Positions 8,246-16,029 of a stretch of 33,798 nt of DNA are shown here, in pieces. The notes beneath the pieces are model-generated. The model saw only the letters and a program-made list of their open reading frames with translations, searched no databases and was not told the origin of the DNA. The stretch is from Streptomyces milbemycinicus (lineage in GTDB: Bacteria; Actinomycetota; Actinomycetes; Streptomycetales; Streptomycetaceae). The translations under genes and the position numbers were made by a program. Location of the stretch: assembly GCF_002154605.1 (NCBI RefSeq), contig NZ_MUNE01000134.1, forward strand, positions 1-33,798. The letters are read 5' to 3'. Positions within the stretch are counted from its first letter, which is position 1. Every line of letters starts with the position of its first letter.

Positions 8246-8845
8246 ATGACGGATGAGGATTTCTCGCATGTGCTGACGGGTGTCGGTCCGCGGCTGCGGT
8301 CGCTGCGCCAGGCGCGTGGCGCCACGCTGTCCCAGCTGAGCGAGACGACCGGGATCTCGGTGAGCACTCTCTCGCGCCTGGAGTCCGGGCAGCGCAAGCC
8401 GACCCTGGAGCTGCTGCTGCCCCTGGCCAAGGCCTATCAGGTGCCGCTGGACGAGTTGGTCGGCGCGCCCGCCACCGGTGATCCCCGTGTCCATCCCCGG
8501 CCCTTCACCCGGCACGGAAGGGTCTTCGTACCGCTGACCCGCCACCTCGGCGGGTTGCACGCCTACAAGATGATCCTGCCCGGCGGGCAGACGCCCGAGT
8601 CCGAGGGCGCTCGGCTCGATCAGAAGGTGCACGAGGGGTACGAGTGGCTGTATGTGCTCTCCGGCCGGCTGCGTCTCGCGCTGGGCGAGCACGACCTCGT
8701 CCTGACCGCGGGCGAGGCCGCGGAGTTCGACACCCGTGTCCCCCACGGCTTCACCGGCGCGGGAGACCAGCCCGTCGAGGTGCTGAGCCTGTTCGGGGCG
8801 CAGGGCGAGCGGATGCACGTACGGGCCCGTCCCTCGGGCAACTGA
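8246..8845 (+). CDS. XRE-family regulator with C-terminal cupin domain
   Basis: A DNA-binding transcription factor with a probable ligand-sensing cupin. In the 199-residue product, an XRE helix-turn-helix spans about residues 12-68 (LRSLRQARGATLSQLSETTG, then STLSRLESGQRKP). A single cupin barrel covers about 105-185 (HEGYEWLYVLSGRLRLALGE, AAEFDTRVPHGF). The ATG at 8246 was chosen because the HTH begins directly after it; an open frame continues upstream but has no family similarity. A near-consensus -35 and a palindrome just upstream suggest autoregulation and control of the divergent acetyltransferase. Confidence 0.88.
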   Translation: MTDEDFSHVLTGVGPRLRSLRQARGATLSQLSETTGISVSTLSRLESGQRKPTLELLLPLAKAYQVPLDELVGAPATGDPRVHPRPFTRHGRVFVPLTRHLGGLHAYKMILPGGQTPESEGARLDQKVHEGYEWLYVLSGRLRLALGEHDLVLTAGEAAEFDTRVPHGFTGAGDQPVEVLSLFGAQGERMHVRARPSGN

Positions 8846-8871
8846 GGACAGCTGAGGGCGGCATGGGCGTG

Positions 8872-8887
8872 GGCGCGGCCACGCGCC
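8872..8887. terminator. Hairpin between converging XRE-cupin and ATP-grasp genes
   Basis: GGCGCG (8872-8877) pairs with CGCGCC (8882-8887) around a 4-base loop in the 41-bp convergent gap, its right arm reaching the ATP-grasp stop codon. There is no T-run. Confidence 0.35.
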
Positions 8888-10251
8888 TAGACGGCCACCA
8901 CGCAGTCGTCGGAGCTGTTGGTGCCCAGGACACTGACGATCCCGGCGGTGCCGTCGCCGAAGAAGCGGGAGAACATGCCCGCCGGGCGGCCGCCGAACAG
9001 CAGCGGCCCGAACACCGGGGCCACCTCGACGTCATGCGGCTCCTCGGCGCCGTCGGCGACCATCGCCAGCCGGCAGCCGCGCGGCGCCACGTACTCCTGC
9101 ACCACGCTGGTGCCCGTCCCGGCGGCCGCGGCCACCGCCGCCTCCCACTCCGTCTGACCGGTCTCCCGGCCGATGACCACTTGTTTACCGCTCATCCCGA
9201 TGCTCTCCTTGAGCACCAGCAACTCGCGGTTGTCCACGGCGAAGGGGACGAGGTCGACCTTCCGCCCGCCCCGGCTCGTCCAGCGGTGGGACAGGACCCG
9301 GGTCCACGGCAGATATCTGTCGACCAGGGCCCGCTCCGCCGCGCTCATCCACGGCCGGCCCTCCGACAGCAGGCCCATGGTCAGCTTGCTGGACAGAAAC
9401 GTGGAAGTCTGGGTCCCCACCAGCAGACAGCCATTGTCCAGCGCGGCCTGTACGGGCGCGGTGTCGATGCCCAGCTCGGCCCAGTCCGGAATGGTGAAGT
9501 TCCGCAGCCCCAGCGGATAGCGCAGCCGCGGCGGACAGTCCCAGGCCTCGTGCAGATCCTCGGGCTCGAAGAAACGCACCGTCAGCCCGTGGCTGTTGAA
9601 GTAGTCCGCCTCCACATCGAAGTACCGGGTGGACTCCACCCCCTGGTCGCGGGCGCTGCCCACCAGGGCCACCCGGGGCGCCACGGCCAGCTCCGCGCAC
9701 AGCCCCCGGAACATCTCGGCGCGCACGGCGAACGGGTCCTGACAGTCGAACGGCACCCGGCCCGCGTCATCGGCGTAGAGCTTGCGCCACACCTCCAGGC
9801 GGCAGTGTGTCTCCACCGGGCCACCGAGCGCGCCGCTGACATTGAACTCCAGAAAACGCGGCCCGTCCGGCCCGATCACGATGTCCGGCCGGGTCACACA
9901 GTCCGCGTAGCGCTCCTCCACGAACTGGTCGGCCACGAACAACTGGTGTTCGCTCGCCGGCATACGGTACGCCGCCAGCCTGCCGTCCGTGGTGGGCGCG
10001 GACTCCAGGGCGGTACGGCGCACCAGGTCGAGCAGCGCGGCGGTGGCGCGGAACAGCTCGGCGTACGATGCGCGCGGCAGCGCTATCGGGGCGGCGGGCA
10101 GCAGTGGCTGGTGTGGCCAGCCGGTGTCCCGGATCTCGGTGCGCAGCATCTCCCGGATGGTGTCCGCGGACGCGGCGGGCCTCAGCCGGTGGCGGCCGAA
10201 CCACGGATGTCCCGACGCCCCCGGTATGCCGATGTCCTCGAGCGCGCCCAT
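8887..10251 (-). CDS. Circularly permuted ATP-grasp ligase-like protein
   Basis: Likely joins a carboxylate to an amine through an acyl-phosphate, using ATP and Mg2+. The 454-residue product resembles the circularly permuted ATP-grasp / glutathionylspermidine-synthase-like group. A central FLEFNVSGALGG segment (about residue 130-142) fits the metal-binding Glu-x-Asn of these enzymes. The C-terminal third contains LLVLKESIGMSGKQVVIG (nucleotide-binding Lys and Gly-rich loop), VVQEYV and FGPLLFGGRPAGMFSRF. It has no membrane segment and no carrier-protein or adenylation domain. It is divergent from the MaoC-like gene across 95 bp holding a long dyad. In context it may form an amide bond in the product of the neighbouring operon; that is inference. 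Confidence 0.65.
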   Translation of the reverse strand: MGALEDIGIPGASGHPWFGRHRLRPAASADTIREMLRTEIRDTGWPHQPLLPAAPIALPRASYAELFRATAALLDLVRRTALESAPTTDGRLAAYRMPASEHQLFVADQFVEERYADCVTRPDIVIGPDGPRFLEFNVSGALGGPVETHCRLEVWRKLYADDAGRVPFDCQDPFAVRAEMFRGLCAELAVAPRVALVGSARDQGVESTRYFDVEADYFNSHGLTVRFFEPEDLHEAWDCPPRLRYPLGLRNFTIPDWAELGIDTAPVQAALDNGCLLVGTQTSTFLSSKLTMGLLSEGRPWMSAAERALVDRYLPWTRVLSHRWTSRGGRKVDLVPFAVDNRELLVLKESIGMSGKQVVIGRETGQTEWEAAVAAAAGTGTSVVQEYVAPRGCRLAMVADGAEEPHDVEVAPVFGPLLFGGRPAGMFSRFFGDGTAGIVSVLGTNSSDDCVVAV

Positions 10252-10279
10252 CCGGATTCCCCCGAATCCCCGCTGATCT

Positions 10280-10306
10280 CAATTCGCCTTCGTCGAAGGT
10301 GAATTG
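10280..10306. promoter_or_regulatory. Long dyad in the divergent ATP-grasp/maoC promoter region
   Basis: Arms of 12 bp (10280-10291 and 10295-10306) around a GTC centre match except at one position. The dyad sits 28 bases before the ATP-grasp start and 40 bases before the MaoC ATG, in an unusually AT-rich patch. This suits an operator for a dimeric regulator acting on both genes. Confidence 0.55.
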
Positions 10307-10346
10307 GCCGAACCTCAGCATAGTCGGCGCCGTTACCCTTGGTGGC

Positions 10347-10838
10347 ATGACGCTGCGCCGGGTCCGGGACAACGAGTACGTCGAAGAGCACGGTGGGGAC
10401 TACGAGGACTTCGAGCCCGGCATGGTGATCCGGCACTGGCCGGGCCGGACCATCACCGAAACCGACAACACCTGGCTGACCCTGCTGACCATGAACCAGC
10501 ACCCGCTGCACTTCGACCGGGCTTACGGGGAGGGCGCCGAGTACGGGCGGGTGCTGGTCAACAGCGGGATCACGCTGTGTCTGGTCGGTGGCATGACCGT
10601 GCAGGCGCTGTCCGCGCGGGCGGTGGCCAATCTCGGCTGGGACAAGGTCCGTTTGAAGGAGCCGGTGTTCGTCGGCGACACGCTCTACGCGACCAGCCGG
10701 ATCCTCGGCAAGCGGCGGTCCAGGTCCCGGCCGGGGCAGGGGATCATCACGGTGGAGACCACCGGCGCCAAGTCGACCGGGGAGACCGTCATCGTCTTCG
10801 AGCGGTCGTTCATGGTGCGCTGCCGCGAGGCGGGCTGA
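10347..10838 (+). CDS. MaoC-like (R)-specific enoyl-CoA hydratase/dehydratase
   Basis: Adds water to, or removes it from, a CoA-linked acid in a hot-dog fold. The 163-residue product contains the hydratase-2 catalytic pattern: Asp40 in TETDNTW, then MNQHPLHFD (His55, Asp57). RVLVNSGITL and the KEPVFVGDTLYATS segment are typical of the MaoC branch that includes mesaconyl-CoA hydratase and beta-methylmalyl-CoA dehydratase. The ATG at 10347 starts where family similarity starts. It is the only plus-strand gene in the biosynthetic locus and converges on the reductase gene. Paired with the CitE-type aldolase it could dehydrate a malyl-CoA-type product to an enoyl-CoA (inference). Confidence 0.8.
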   Translation: MTLRRVRDNEYVEEHGGDYEDFEPGMVIRHWPGRTITETDNTWLTLLTMNQHPLHFDRAYGEGAEYGRVLVNSGITLCLVGGMTVQALSARAVANLGWDKVRLKEPVFVGDTLYATSRILGKRRSRSRPGQGIITVETTGAKSTGETVIVFERSFMVRCREAG

Positions 10839-10884
10839 CTCACCCCGGTTCCGACTCACCCCGGCTCCGACTCATCCCGCCTCC
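10837..10884. repeat. Three 16-bp tandem repeats at converging gene ends
   Basis: Three contiguous imperfect copies of GACTCACCCCGGTTCC occupy 10837-10852, 10853-10868 and 10869-10884. They span the maoC stop and the last codons and stop of the reductase gene. They probably arose by slippage; copy number may vary among strains. Confidence 0.7.
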
Positions 10885-11891
10885 GCGCTTGCGGCCTCGT
10901 GGAGCGCGGCCGCGGCGGCGGTGTCCTCGATGGCCATGCCCACCCCGCGGAACACCGAGGTCCGGCCGTCCGCTGCCGTCGCCCCGGTCACCAGCGCGCC
11001 GAGTTCGTGCAGTTCGGTCACGCCGATCAGCCCGTCGGCCAGCGCGGCCCGCACCTCGCCCGCGTCGTCGAGCGCGGCGGCCCGCTCCTCCACGACGACG
11101 AACGCGGACGCGAGAAGCGCCGGGTCGACCTCGATCGCGTCCTCGTGGGTCCCGCCGATCACGTTGATATGCGCTCCGGGGGCCACCCAGTCGGCCGCCA
11201 CCAGCGGTGTCCGGTCGCCGGTCGAGGTCGCCGTGCAGATGACGGCGGCGTCGGCGACGGTGTCCTTCGCGGTATCGCACACCGATACCTCAACCGGGTG
11301 GGCCGAGGTGGCGCGGATCCACTCCGCGAACGTCTCCGTACGGGCCCGGGTGCGGGAGAACACCCGGACCGAGCGGATCGGGCGCACCGCGGACACGGCC
11401 CGCACCAGCGCCCGCGCCTGCACCCCGGCGCCGAGTACGGCCAGGTCCTCGGCGTCCTCGGGGGCGCACAGCCGGGTCGCCAGGCCGGCCACCGCGCCGG
11501 TGCGGACGGCGGTCAGCTCGGCGCCGTCCAGCAGCGCGGTGATCCGCCCGGTGTCCAGATCGGTCAGTACGACCACGCCGTGGATCAGCGGCAGTCCGCG
11601 GTCCGGGTTGTCCGGGGTGAGCGTGGTGATCTTGACGCTGCCCACCCCGCGCCGCTCCCACACCGCCGTACCGGCCAGCAACTGCCGCCGAGGGCCGCGC
11701 TCACCGTGCGTTCCGTAGGCGCCGTGCTCGATGATCGTCCGGGCCGGGGACCGCGTCCGGCCCGCCGACAGATCGGCGAACACCCCGGCCAGCGCGTCGA
11801 TCACCCGCACCAGCCGGTCCCGGCCCGCCATGTCCCCCGGGCCAATGGTCACCAGCCCTGTCTGCCCGGTCGGCCCGGTCGGCCCGCTCAT
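10872..11891 (-). CDS. Ornithine cyclodeaminase/mu-crystallin family NAD(P)-dependent reductase
   Basis: A Rossmann-fold enzyme of 339 residues from a family including ornithine cyclodeaminase, alanine dehydrogenase, ketimine reductases and staphyloferrin SbnB. It shows Lys87 (GSVKITT), Arg130 (LTAVRTGA), the dinucleotide loop [11 protein letters not shown] (about 153-163) and GAHINVIGG. The following residue, Asp in true ornithine cyclodeaminases (GGD), is Thr248 here, so ornithine deamination is unlikely and imine or amino-acid reduction is more plausible. It is the last gene of the seven-gene operon, its ATG overlapping the aldolase stop as ATGA. A GPTGPTG repeat at the N-terminus may mean translation really starts later. 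Confidence 0.8.
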   Translation of the reverse strand: MSGPTGPTGQTGLVTIGPGDMAGRDRLVRVIDALAGVFADLSAGRTRSPARTIIEHGAYGTHGERGPRRQLLAGTAVWERRGVGSVKITTLTPDNPDRGLPLIHGVVVLTDLDTGRITALLDGAELTAVRTGAVAGLATRLCAPEDAEDLAVLGAGVQARALVRAVSAVRPIRSVRVFSRTRARTETFAEWIRATSAHPVEVSVCDTAKDTVADAAVICTATSTGDRTPLVAADWVAPGAHINVIGGTHEDAIEVDPALLASAFVVVEERAAALDDAGEVRAALADGLIGVTELHELGALVTGATAADGRTSVFRGVGMAIEDTAAAAALHEAASAEAG

Positions 11892-12907
11892 GGGGCAGCC
11901 CTCCGGGCGCTCAGCTCGGCCACCACATCGACGATCAGATCCTCCTGCCCGGCGATGGCCTGTCGTCTGCCGAGCTCGAAGAACACATCGCGCGGATCGA
12001 CTCCGGCCCGCCCGGAGTGGTCGAGCACCTGGTGTTTGAACCCGGAGAACACCCCGGCCAGACCGCTGACGATGGACAGCGAACCGGTGACCGGCGGCGC
12101 GGGCATCAGCTCCCGCTCGGCGAACTCGGCGGCGTCGAGCAGCGCGTACAGATCGATGCCGGTGCCGAACCCGGTGCGCTCCAGCACCGGCACCACCACC
12201 TCGAGCTGGGTGTTCCCCGCCCCGGCGCCGAAGCCTCGCGCGCAGCCGTCGATAATCCCGGCCCCCGCCTCGGCGGCGGCCACGGAGTTGGCGACGGCCA
12301 TGCCGAGGTTGTTGTGGCCATGGAAGATCACCGGTACGCCCGACGGCCCGACGGCCTCGGCCATCGCGCCGATCCGCTCGGTGACGTCCTGCGGCAGGAA
12401 GTGGCCCGCGGAGTCCATGATGCCCACCGCCCGCGCCCCGTACCCGACCGCGCGCGCGGCGTGTTCGGCCAGTTCGGCGGGGGTGGCCATATGGCTCATC
12501 AGCAGCACGCAGTGTGCCTCCGCGCCCTGCTCCGCCAGCAGCCCGAGGTGGCGCTCGGCCAGCGAGGTCTCGGTGCAGTGCACACCGATACGGATCACAT
12601 CGGCGCCGTGCGCCACCGCCTTGCGCAGATCGTCGGAGGTGCCCCAGCCGGGCAGCATGAACACCCCCATTTTGCTGTGCCGCAGGGCTTCCCGCACGGT
12701 CGACAGCATCTCGTCGTCACTGACGGCGGCCCGCCCCACCTGGAGGGAGGAGGCGCCCAGGCCGTTGCCATGGCCCACCTCCACCACCGGGATCCCGGCC
12801 GCGTCGGCCGCCTCGGCGTACCCCCGCAACGCCGCCACGCCGAGTTGGTGCCGCACCGCGTGCTGGCCGTCGCGCAAGGTGGGGTCGTGGATCACCACGG
12901 ACCTCAT
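11888..12907 (-). CDS. DmpG/MhpE-type 4-hydroxy-2-oxovalerate aldolase homologue
   Basis: A metal-dependent class II aldolase (339 residues) that in the characterised family cleaves or forms 4-hydroxy-2-oxo acids from pyruvate and an aldehyde. It has the N-terminal [14 protein letters not shown] (Arg12, Asp13, catalytic-base His16), [16 protein letters not shown], and the metal-binding His196-x-His198 in FHGHNN. The C-terminal communication domain is present. It overlaps its dehydrogenase partner by ATGA, as expected for a channelling DmpFG complex. No other meta-cleavage genes (extradiol dioxygenase, hydratase, decarboxylase) are nearby, so a biosynthetic aldol role is favoured, as for the nikkomycin enzyme SanM/NikB. 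Activity and direction are inference. Confidence 0.88.
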   Translation of the reverse strand: MRSVVIHDPTLRDGQHAVRHQLGVAALRGYAEAADAAGIPVVEVGHGNGLGASSLQVGRAAVSDDEMLSTVREALRHSKMGVFMLPGWGTSDDLRKAVAHGADVIRIGVHCTETSLAERHLGLLAEQGAEAHCVLLMSHMATPAELAEHAARAVGYGARAVGIMDSAGHFLPQDVTERIGAMAEAVGPSGVPVIFHGHNNLGMAVANSVAAAEAGAGIIDGCARGFGAGAGNTQLEVVVPVLERTGFGTGIDLYALLDAAEFAERELMPAPPVTGSLSIVSGLAGVFSGFKHQVLDHSGRAGVDPRDVFFELGRRQAIAGQEDLIVDVVAELSARRAAP

Positions 12908-13830
12908 CGGCCCACCCCCGTCCGGGCGGCCGGGGCGAGCCGGGCCGCGTGCTGCTCGGCGACCAGGATGGCGGCCGAGTTGATGATGTCCAGGTTTCCG
13001 GCGTACCGGGGCAGTACGTCGCTGTCCGCGGTGACCTCCAGGGCGACCACGACCCGGTCGCCGGTCACCGTGCAGGCGATGACCTCGTACCCGGGCTGAT
13101 GCGCCCGTACCCGCTCGGCCGCGTCGTCGACCAGGGCGCGCACCGCCTCGGGGTCCGCCCCGGGGACGACCGCGTGGACGGCGGTCCGGAAGGTCGCCGG
13201 GGGCACGGCCGGACTGATGTTGAGGATCGCCTTGGTGTCGCGCACCCCTGCGAGCGCGGTGAGGGCGTGCTGGGTGGTGGCGATGTACTCGTCGAGGTTG
13301 AGCCGGGTGGCCCGGCCCGCGATGGTGCCGGCCACGGTGGAGACGGCTTCGATGTACGCCACCTCGAACCGCTGGGCGAGGGCGTGGGCGATCGGGATCG
13401 ACGCCTGTCCGCCACAGCTGATGAGGCTGACGTTGCGCTCGGCAGGCGGGCGGGTCCCGGTCACCGTGGGCACCACCATCCGGCCTACCCGGCTGGGGGT
13501 CAGGTCGATCAGCAGCGTGTCCAGCGGCTGGAGCAGCCGCCAGTGTTCGGCGTGCGACATCGCGTTGGTGGCGTCGAACACCACGTCGTACGGGCGCGGG
13601 GCCGCAAGGATCGCGTCGATGCCCTCCGCAGTGGTCGGGCAGCCGAGCCCGGCGGCGTACCGTAACCCCTCGGACTCGGGGTTGCGCCCGGCCACCAGGC
13701 CGCAGTTGAGCACGGTGGAGCGGTGGACCTTGCCGACCAGGTCCCGGCCGATGACCCCGGTGCCGATGATGGCGACGGTGATGGGCGGGACGGTGGCGGG
13801 CCCGGCGGTGACGCGCTCAGCGACGGTCAT
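12904..13830 (-). CDS. DmpF/MhpF-type acylating aldehyde dehydrogenase
   Basis: Interconverts an acyl-CoA and an aldehyde with NAD(H). The 308-residue product has the N-terminal dinucleotide motif [10 protein letters not shown] (residues 22-31) and catalytic Cys139 in [11 protein letters not shown], with a normal C-terminal dimerisation/aldolase-contact region. The ATG at 13830 was chosen because GAGGAGG lies just upstream, inside the end of the CitE-like gene (14-bp overlap). Leu56 is a TTA codon (13663-13665). In catabolism this enzyme disposes of acetaldehyde; next to an aldolase, oxoamine synthase and exporter it more likely supplies an aldehyde from an acyl-CoA, as proposed for nikkomycin SanN/NikA. 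Confidence 0.88.
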   Translation of the reverse strand: MTVAERVTAGPATVPPITVAIIGTGVIGRDLVGKVHRSTVLNCGLVAGRNPESEGLRYAAGLGCPTTAEGIDAILAAPRPYDVVFDATNAMSHAEHWRLLQPLDTLLIDLTPSRVGRMVVPTVTGTRPPAERNVSLISCGGQASIPIAHALAQRFEVAYIEAVSTVAGTIAGRATRLNLDEYIATTQHALTALAGVRDTKAILNISPAVPPATFRTAVHAVVPGADPEAVRALVDDAAERVRAHQPGYEVIACTVTGDRVVVALEVTADSDVLPRYAGNLDIINSAAILVAEQHAARLAPAARTGVGR

Positions 13831-14734
13831 GGCCCGCCTCCTCGCCGTCGTCACCGACACCACCCGCATCGCCGGTGCCACCCCTCCCGAACCGCTCGGC
13901 CCAGGCGTCCCCGCGCGCCACCGTCGCGCGCGCCATCCGGGCGAACGGCGGGCCGACCATGTTCCCGTCCAGGACCGCGATTCCGCCGTCCGCCGCCCGT
14001 ACGGCCTCGGTCACCCGCCGGGCCTGCCGCAGCCCGGCCGGGTCGGGGCGCAGGGCCCGGTTGATCGCGGCCAGTTCGCTCGGGTGCACGGTCACCTTGC
14101 CGTGGAAGCCCAGTTCGCGCACCCGGTCGATCTCCTCGGCCAGCGTTTCCGGCTCGGCCAGCCGGAAGTTGGCGGTGTCGATCAGGGCGGTGCCGTGCCG
14201 GGCGCCTGCCAGGGCCATCGTCTGGCGGGCGGCGAGCAGCCCCGCCCAGCTGATCTCGATGCCCAGGGCGGCGGCCAGATCCGCCGAACCGAGGATCAGC
14301 CCGTCGGCAGCAGCCGCGATGGCGTCGACGTCGGCGACGGCGGCCGGGGTTTCCACGGTCACATAGATCTGTGGGCGGACCCCCGCCGAGGCGAGGGTGT
14401 CGCGCATCAGCGCCACCTCGACCGCGGACTTCACCATCGTCATCACGATGAAGCCGGGCTTGACCGGGCATTCGGCGAGCATCACGATGTCGTGCACCGC
14501 CTCGATGGTGCCCAGCTCGTTGACGCGTACGGCGGCGTTCGCGGGCTCCGGCGCCTTCTCCAGCGCCGCCCGGCACACCCTGCGCGCCGCGGCCTTCTCC
14601 GGTGGCGGAACGGCGTCCTCCAGGTCGACCAGATGCACATCCGCGTCGTAGGACCACGCCCCCACGACCCGGTCGAGCGACAGCGCGGGCGTGTAGAGGA
14701 TGGAGCGCGGGATCGCCCGGGCGGTGCCCGTCAT
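13817..14734 (-). CDS. HpcH/HpaI aldolase / citrate-lyase beta-subunit (CitE) family
   Basis: A TIM-barrel Mg2+ enzyme of 305 residues that makes or cleaves a C-C bond between an acyl-CoA enolate and a 2-oxo acid, as in malyl-CoA or citramalyl-CoA lyase. It shows SILYTPAL at the start, HLVDLEDAVPPPEK (acidic pair), AVRVNEL (substrate Arg), YVTVETPAAV (metal Glu) and LGSADLAAALG (metal Asp). Citrate lyase alpha and gamma subunits are absent, so this is a stand-alone CitE-like enzyme. GGAGGGGG precedes the ATG at 14734, which overlaps the upstream stop by ATGA. With the MaoC protein it could build and dehydrate a malyl-CoA-type intermediate, as described for the early ketomemicin steps (inference). 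Confidence 0.85.
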   Translation of the reverse strand: MTGTARAIPRSILYTPALSLDRVVGAWSYDADVHLVDLEDAVPPPEKAAARRVCRAALEKAPEPANAAVRVNELGTIEAVHDIVMLAECPVKPGFIVMTMVKSAVEVALMRDTLASAGVRPQIYVTVETPAAVADVDAIAAAADGLILGSADLAAALGIEISWAGLLAARQTMALAGARHGTALIDTANFRLAEPETLAEEIDRVRELGFHGKVTVHPSELAAINRALRPDPAGLRQARRVTEAVRAADGGIAVLDGNMVGPPFARMARATVARGDAWAERFGRGGTGDAGGVGDDGEEAGHDRR

Positions 14735-16029
14735 CTGGCCCCCTCCACTGACACGGATGCCTGCTCCGGCACGGATGCCTGCTCCGATACGGGGGCCGTC
14801 TGCGGGACGCCCACCTCGACCAGGGCCGCGCACAGCCCGCGGATCTGCTCCTCGGTCTGGCCCGCGCGGAGCATCACCCGAAGGCCCGCGGTGCCGCGGG
14901 GGACGATCGGGAAGAACACCGGGGAGACATGGAACCCGGCCCGGTACACCCGGCGGCCCGCCTCGATGACCGTCTCGTCGCTCATCGGCACGAGACGGAT
15001 CGGGAATGTCGTCCCGGTCTGCTCGGTCTTGATGTGGCTGTCGAACAGCGCGATATTGGCCCGCAGCCGCCGCTGGAGCTCGGTCAGCTCCTCGGTGCGG
15101 TGGATCTCCGCCGAGGCCAGCGAGGCCCCGACCGCGGCGGTGTTCATCGGCTGCGAGTAGCTGAGGGCACCCGCGAACCGCTCGACCACGCGCAGCGCGT
15201 CCTTCGGGTAGCCGTCGAGCAGGATGGCCGCGCCGCTGGTCCCGAAGGCCTTGTTCAGGGTCGCGACGGTGATCGTCCGCTCGTCCAGCACCGGGCAGTG
15301 CGTGCGTACGTAGCCGATGCCGCGCTCCCCGTATGCCGAGAGGGAGTGCGAGTCGTCGTAGTACACCAGCAGGCCGTACGTGTCCTGCAGCTCCGCCAGT
15401 TCCCGCACCGGCGCGTATCCGCCCAGGCTGTCCGAGCCGTCCACGACGTAGGCGACCCGCTCGTACCGCTTGCACATGTCCTGAAGGAACGTGAGGTCGT
15501 GGTGGCCGCAGCTGACCACCTCGGTCTCGTCGGCGCAGGCGGGCTTGGCACCGGCCATCGACACATGGCAGTTCTTGTCGAACACCATGAGCGGTCTGAC
15601 TCCGTTGCCCAGATGTCCGGAGGCGATCAGCGGCAGCAGTCCGGCGCTGGCCACGCCCGCCGAGATCGCGGCCACCACGTCGGCGCCGAACAGTTCGCCG
15701 AGCGAGGCCTCCAGCTCCAGCAGCGCCGGGATCTGCACCCGGCTGCGCGGAATGCAGTGGTCCAGCACGCCGAACCGGTGCAGCGCGGCGACGGCGCCCT
15801 CGATGACCTCGGGGTGTGAGTCCAGGTCCAGATAGGAGCAGCAGGTGAAGTTGGTGAACTCGTGGCCGTCCTCGGTGTGCAGCACGCCCGGCCGGCCGTC
15901 GTCGAGTTCGGCCACGATCCCGGCGAGGCCGTTGCGTTCGGACAGGTCCCAGAAGGCGTTTCCGACGCCGACGGCCTTGTCGTTGTTGCGGTAACGGTGC
16001 GTGGGCTCAATGGTCTTGCGCCCGCTCAT
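14731..16029 (-). CDS. PLP-dependent alpha-oxoamine synthase
   Basis: A fold-type I PLP enzyme that by family condenses an amino acid with an acyl-CoA, usually with decarboxylation, to an alpha-amino ketone (relatives: BioF, Kbl, HemA, serine palmitoyltransferase). The 432-residue product contains NFTCCSYLDLDSHPEV (substrate entry), YYDDSHSLSAYGERG (cofactor Asp225 or Asp226, His228) and TVATLNKAFGTSGAAIL, where Lys260 forms the Schiff base. The C-terminal domain is complete. The last residues are a low-complexity repeat (SEQASVPEQASVSVEG). ATGA overlaps link it to the oxygenase before it and the aldolase after it. No biotin, haem or sphingolipid genes are nearby, so a secondary-metabolite role is likely. 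Confidence 0.85.
   Translation of the reverse strand: MSGRKTIEPTHRYRNNDKAVGVGNAFWDLSERNGLAGIVAELDDGRPGVLHTEDGHEFTNFTCCSYLDLDSHPEVIEGAVAALHRFGVLDHCIPRSRVQIPALLELEASLGELFGADVVAAISAGVASAGLLPLIASGHLGNGVRPLMVFDKNCHVSMAGAKPACADETEVVSCGHHDLTFLQDMCKRYERVAYVVDGSDSLGGYAPVRELAELQDTYGLLVYYDDSHSLSAYGERGIGYVRTHCPVLDERTITVATLNKAFGTSGAAILLDGYPKDALRVVERFAGALSYSQPMNTAAVGASLASAEIHRTEELTELQRRLRANIALFDSHIKTEQTGTTFPIRLVPMSDETVIEAGRRVYRAGFHVSPVFFPIVPRGTAGLRVMLRAGQTEEQIRGLCAALVEVGVPQTAPVSEQASVPEQASVSVEGAR
14753..14788. repeat. 18-bp direct repeat at the 3' end of the oxoamine synthase gene
   Basis: Two adjacent 18-base copies (14753-14770, 14771-14788) match at 16 positions and encode the repeated EQASV peptide. 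The tract is likely slippage-prone and outside the catalytic fold. Confidence 0.65.

Noticed and set aside
10872..11891. Ornithine cyclodeaminase making proline
   Set aside because: The Asp of the GGD motif is Thr; only the family, not that activity, is supported.
10899..12983. Very long plus-strand open frame (694 codons) opposite the reductase and aldolase genes
   Set aside because: It runs across two clearly real minus-strand genes, has Arg/Pro/His-rich composition and no recognisable domain.
11888..13830. Aromatic meta-cleavage catabolic operon
   Set aside because: Only the last two steps (DmpF, DmpG) are present; no dioxygenase, hydratase or decarboxylase is nearby and the partners are biosynthetic.
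13217..15160. Long plus-strand open frame opposite the CitE-like and oxoamine synthase genes
   Set aside because: Antisense to three enzymes with intact catalytic motifs; no domain in the translation.
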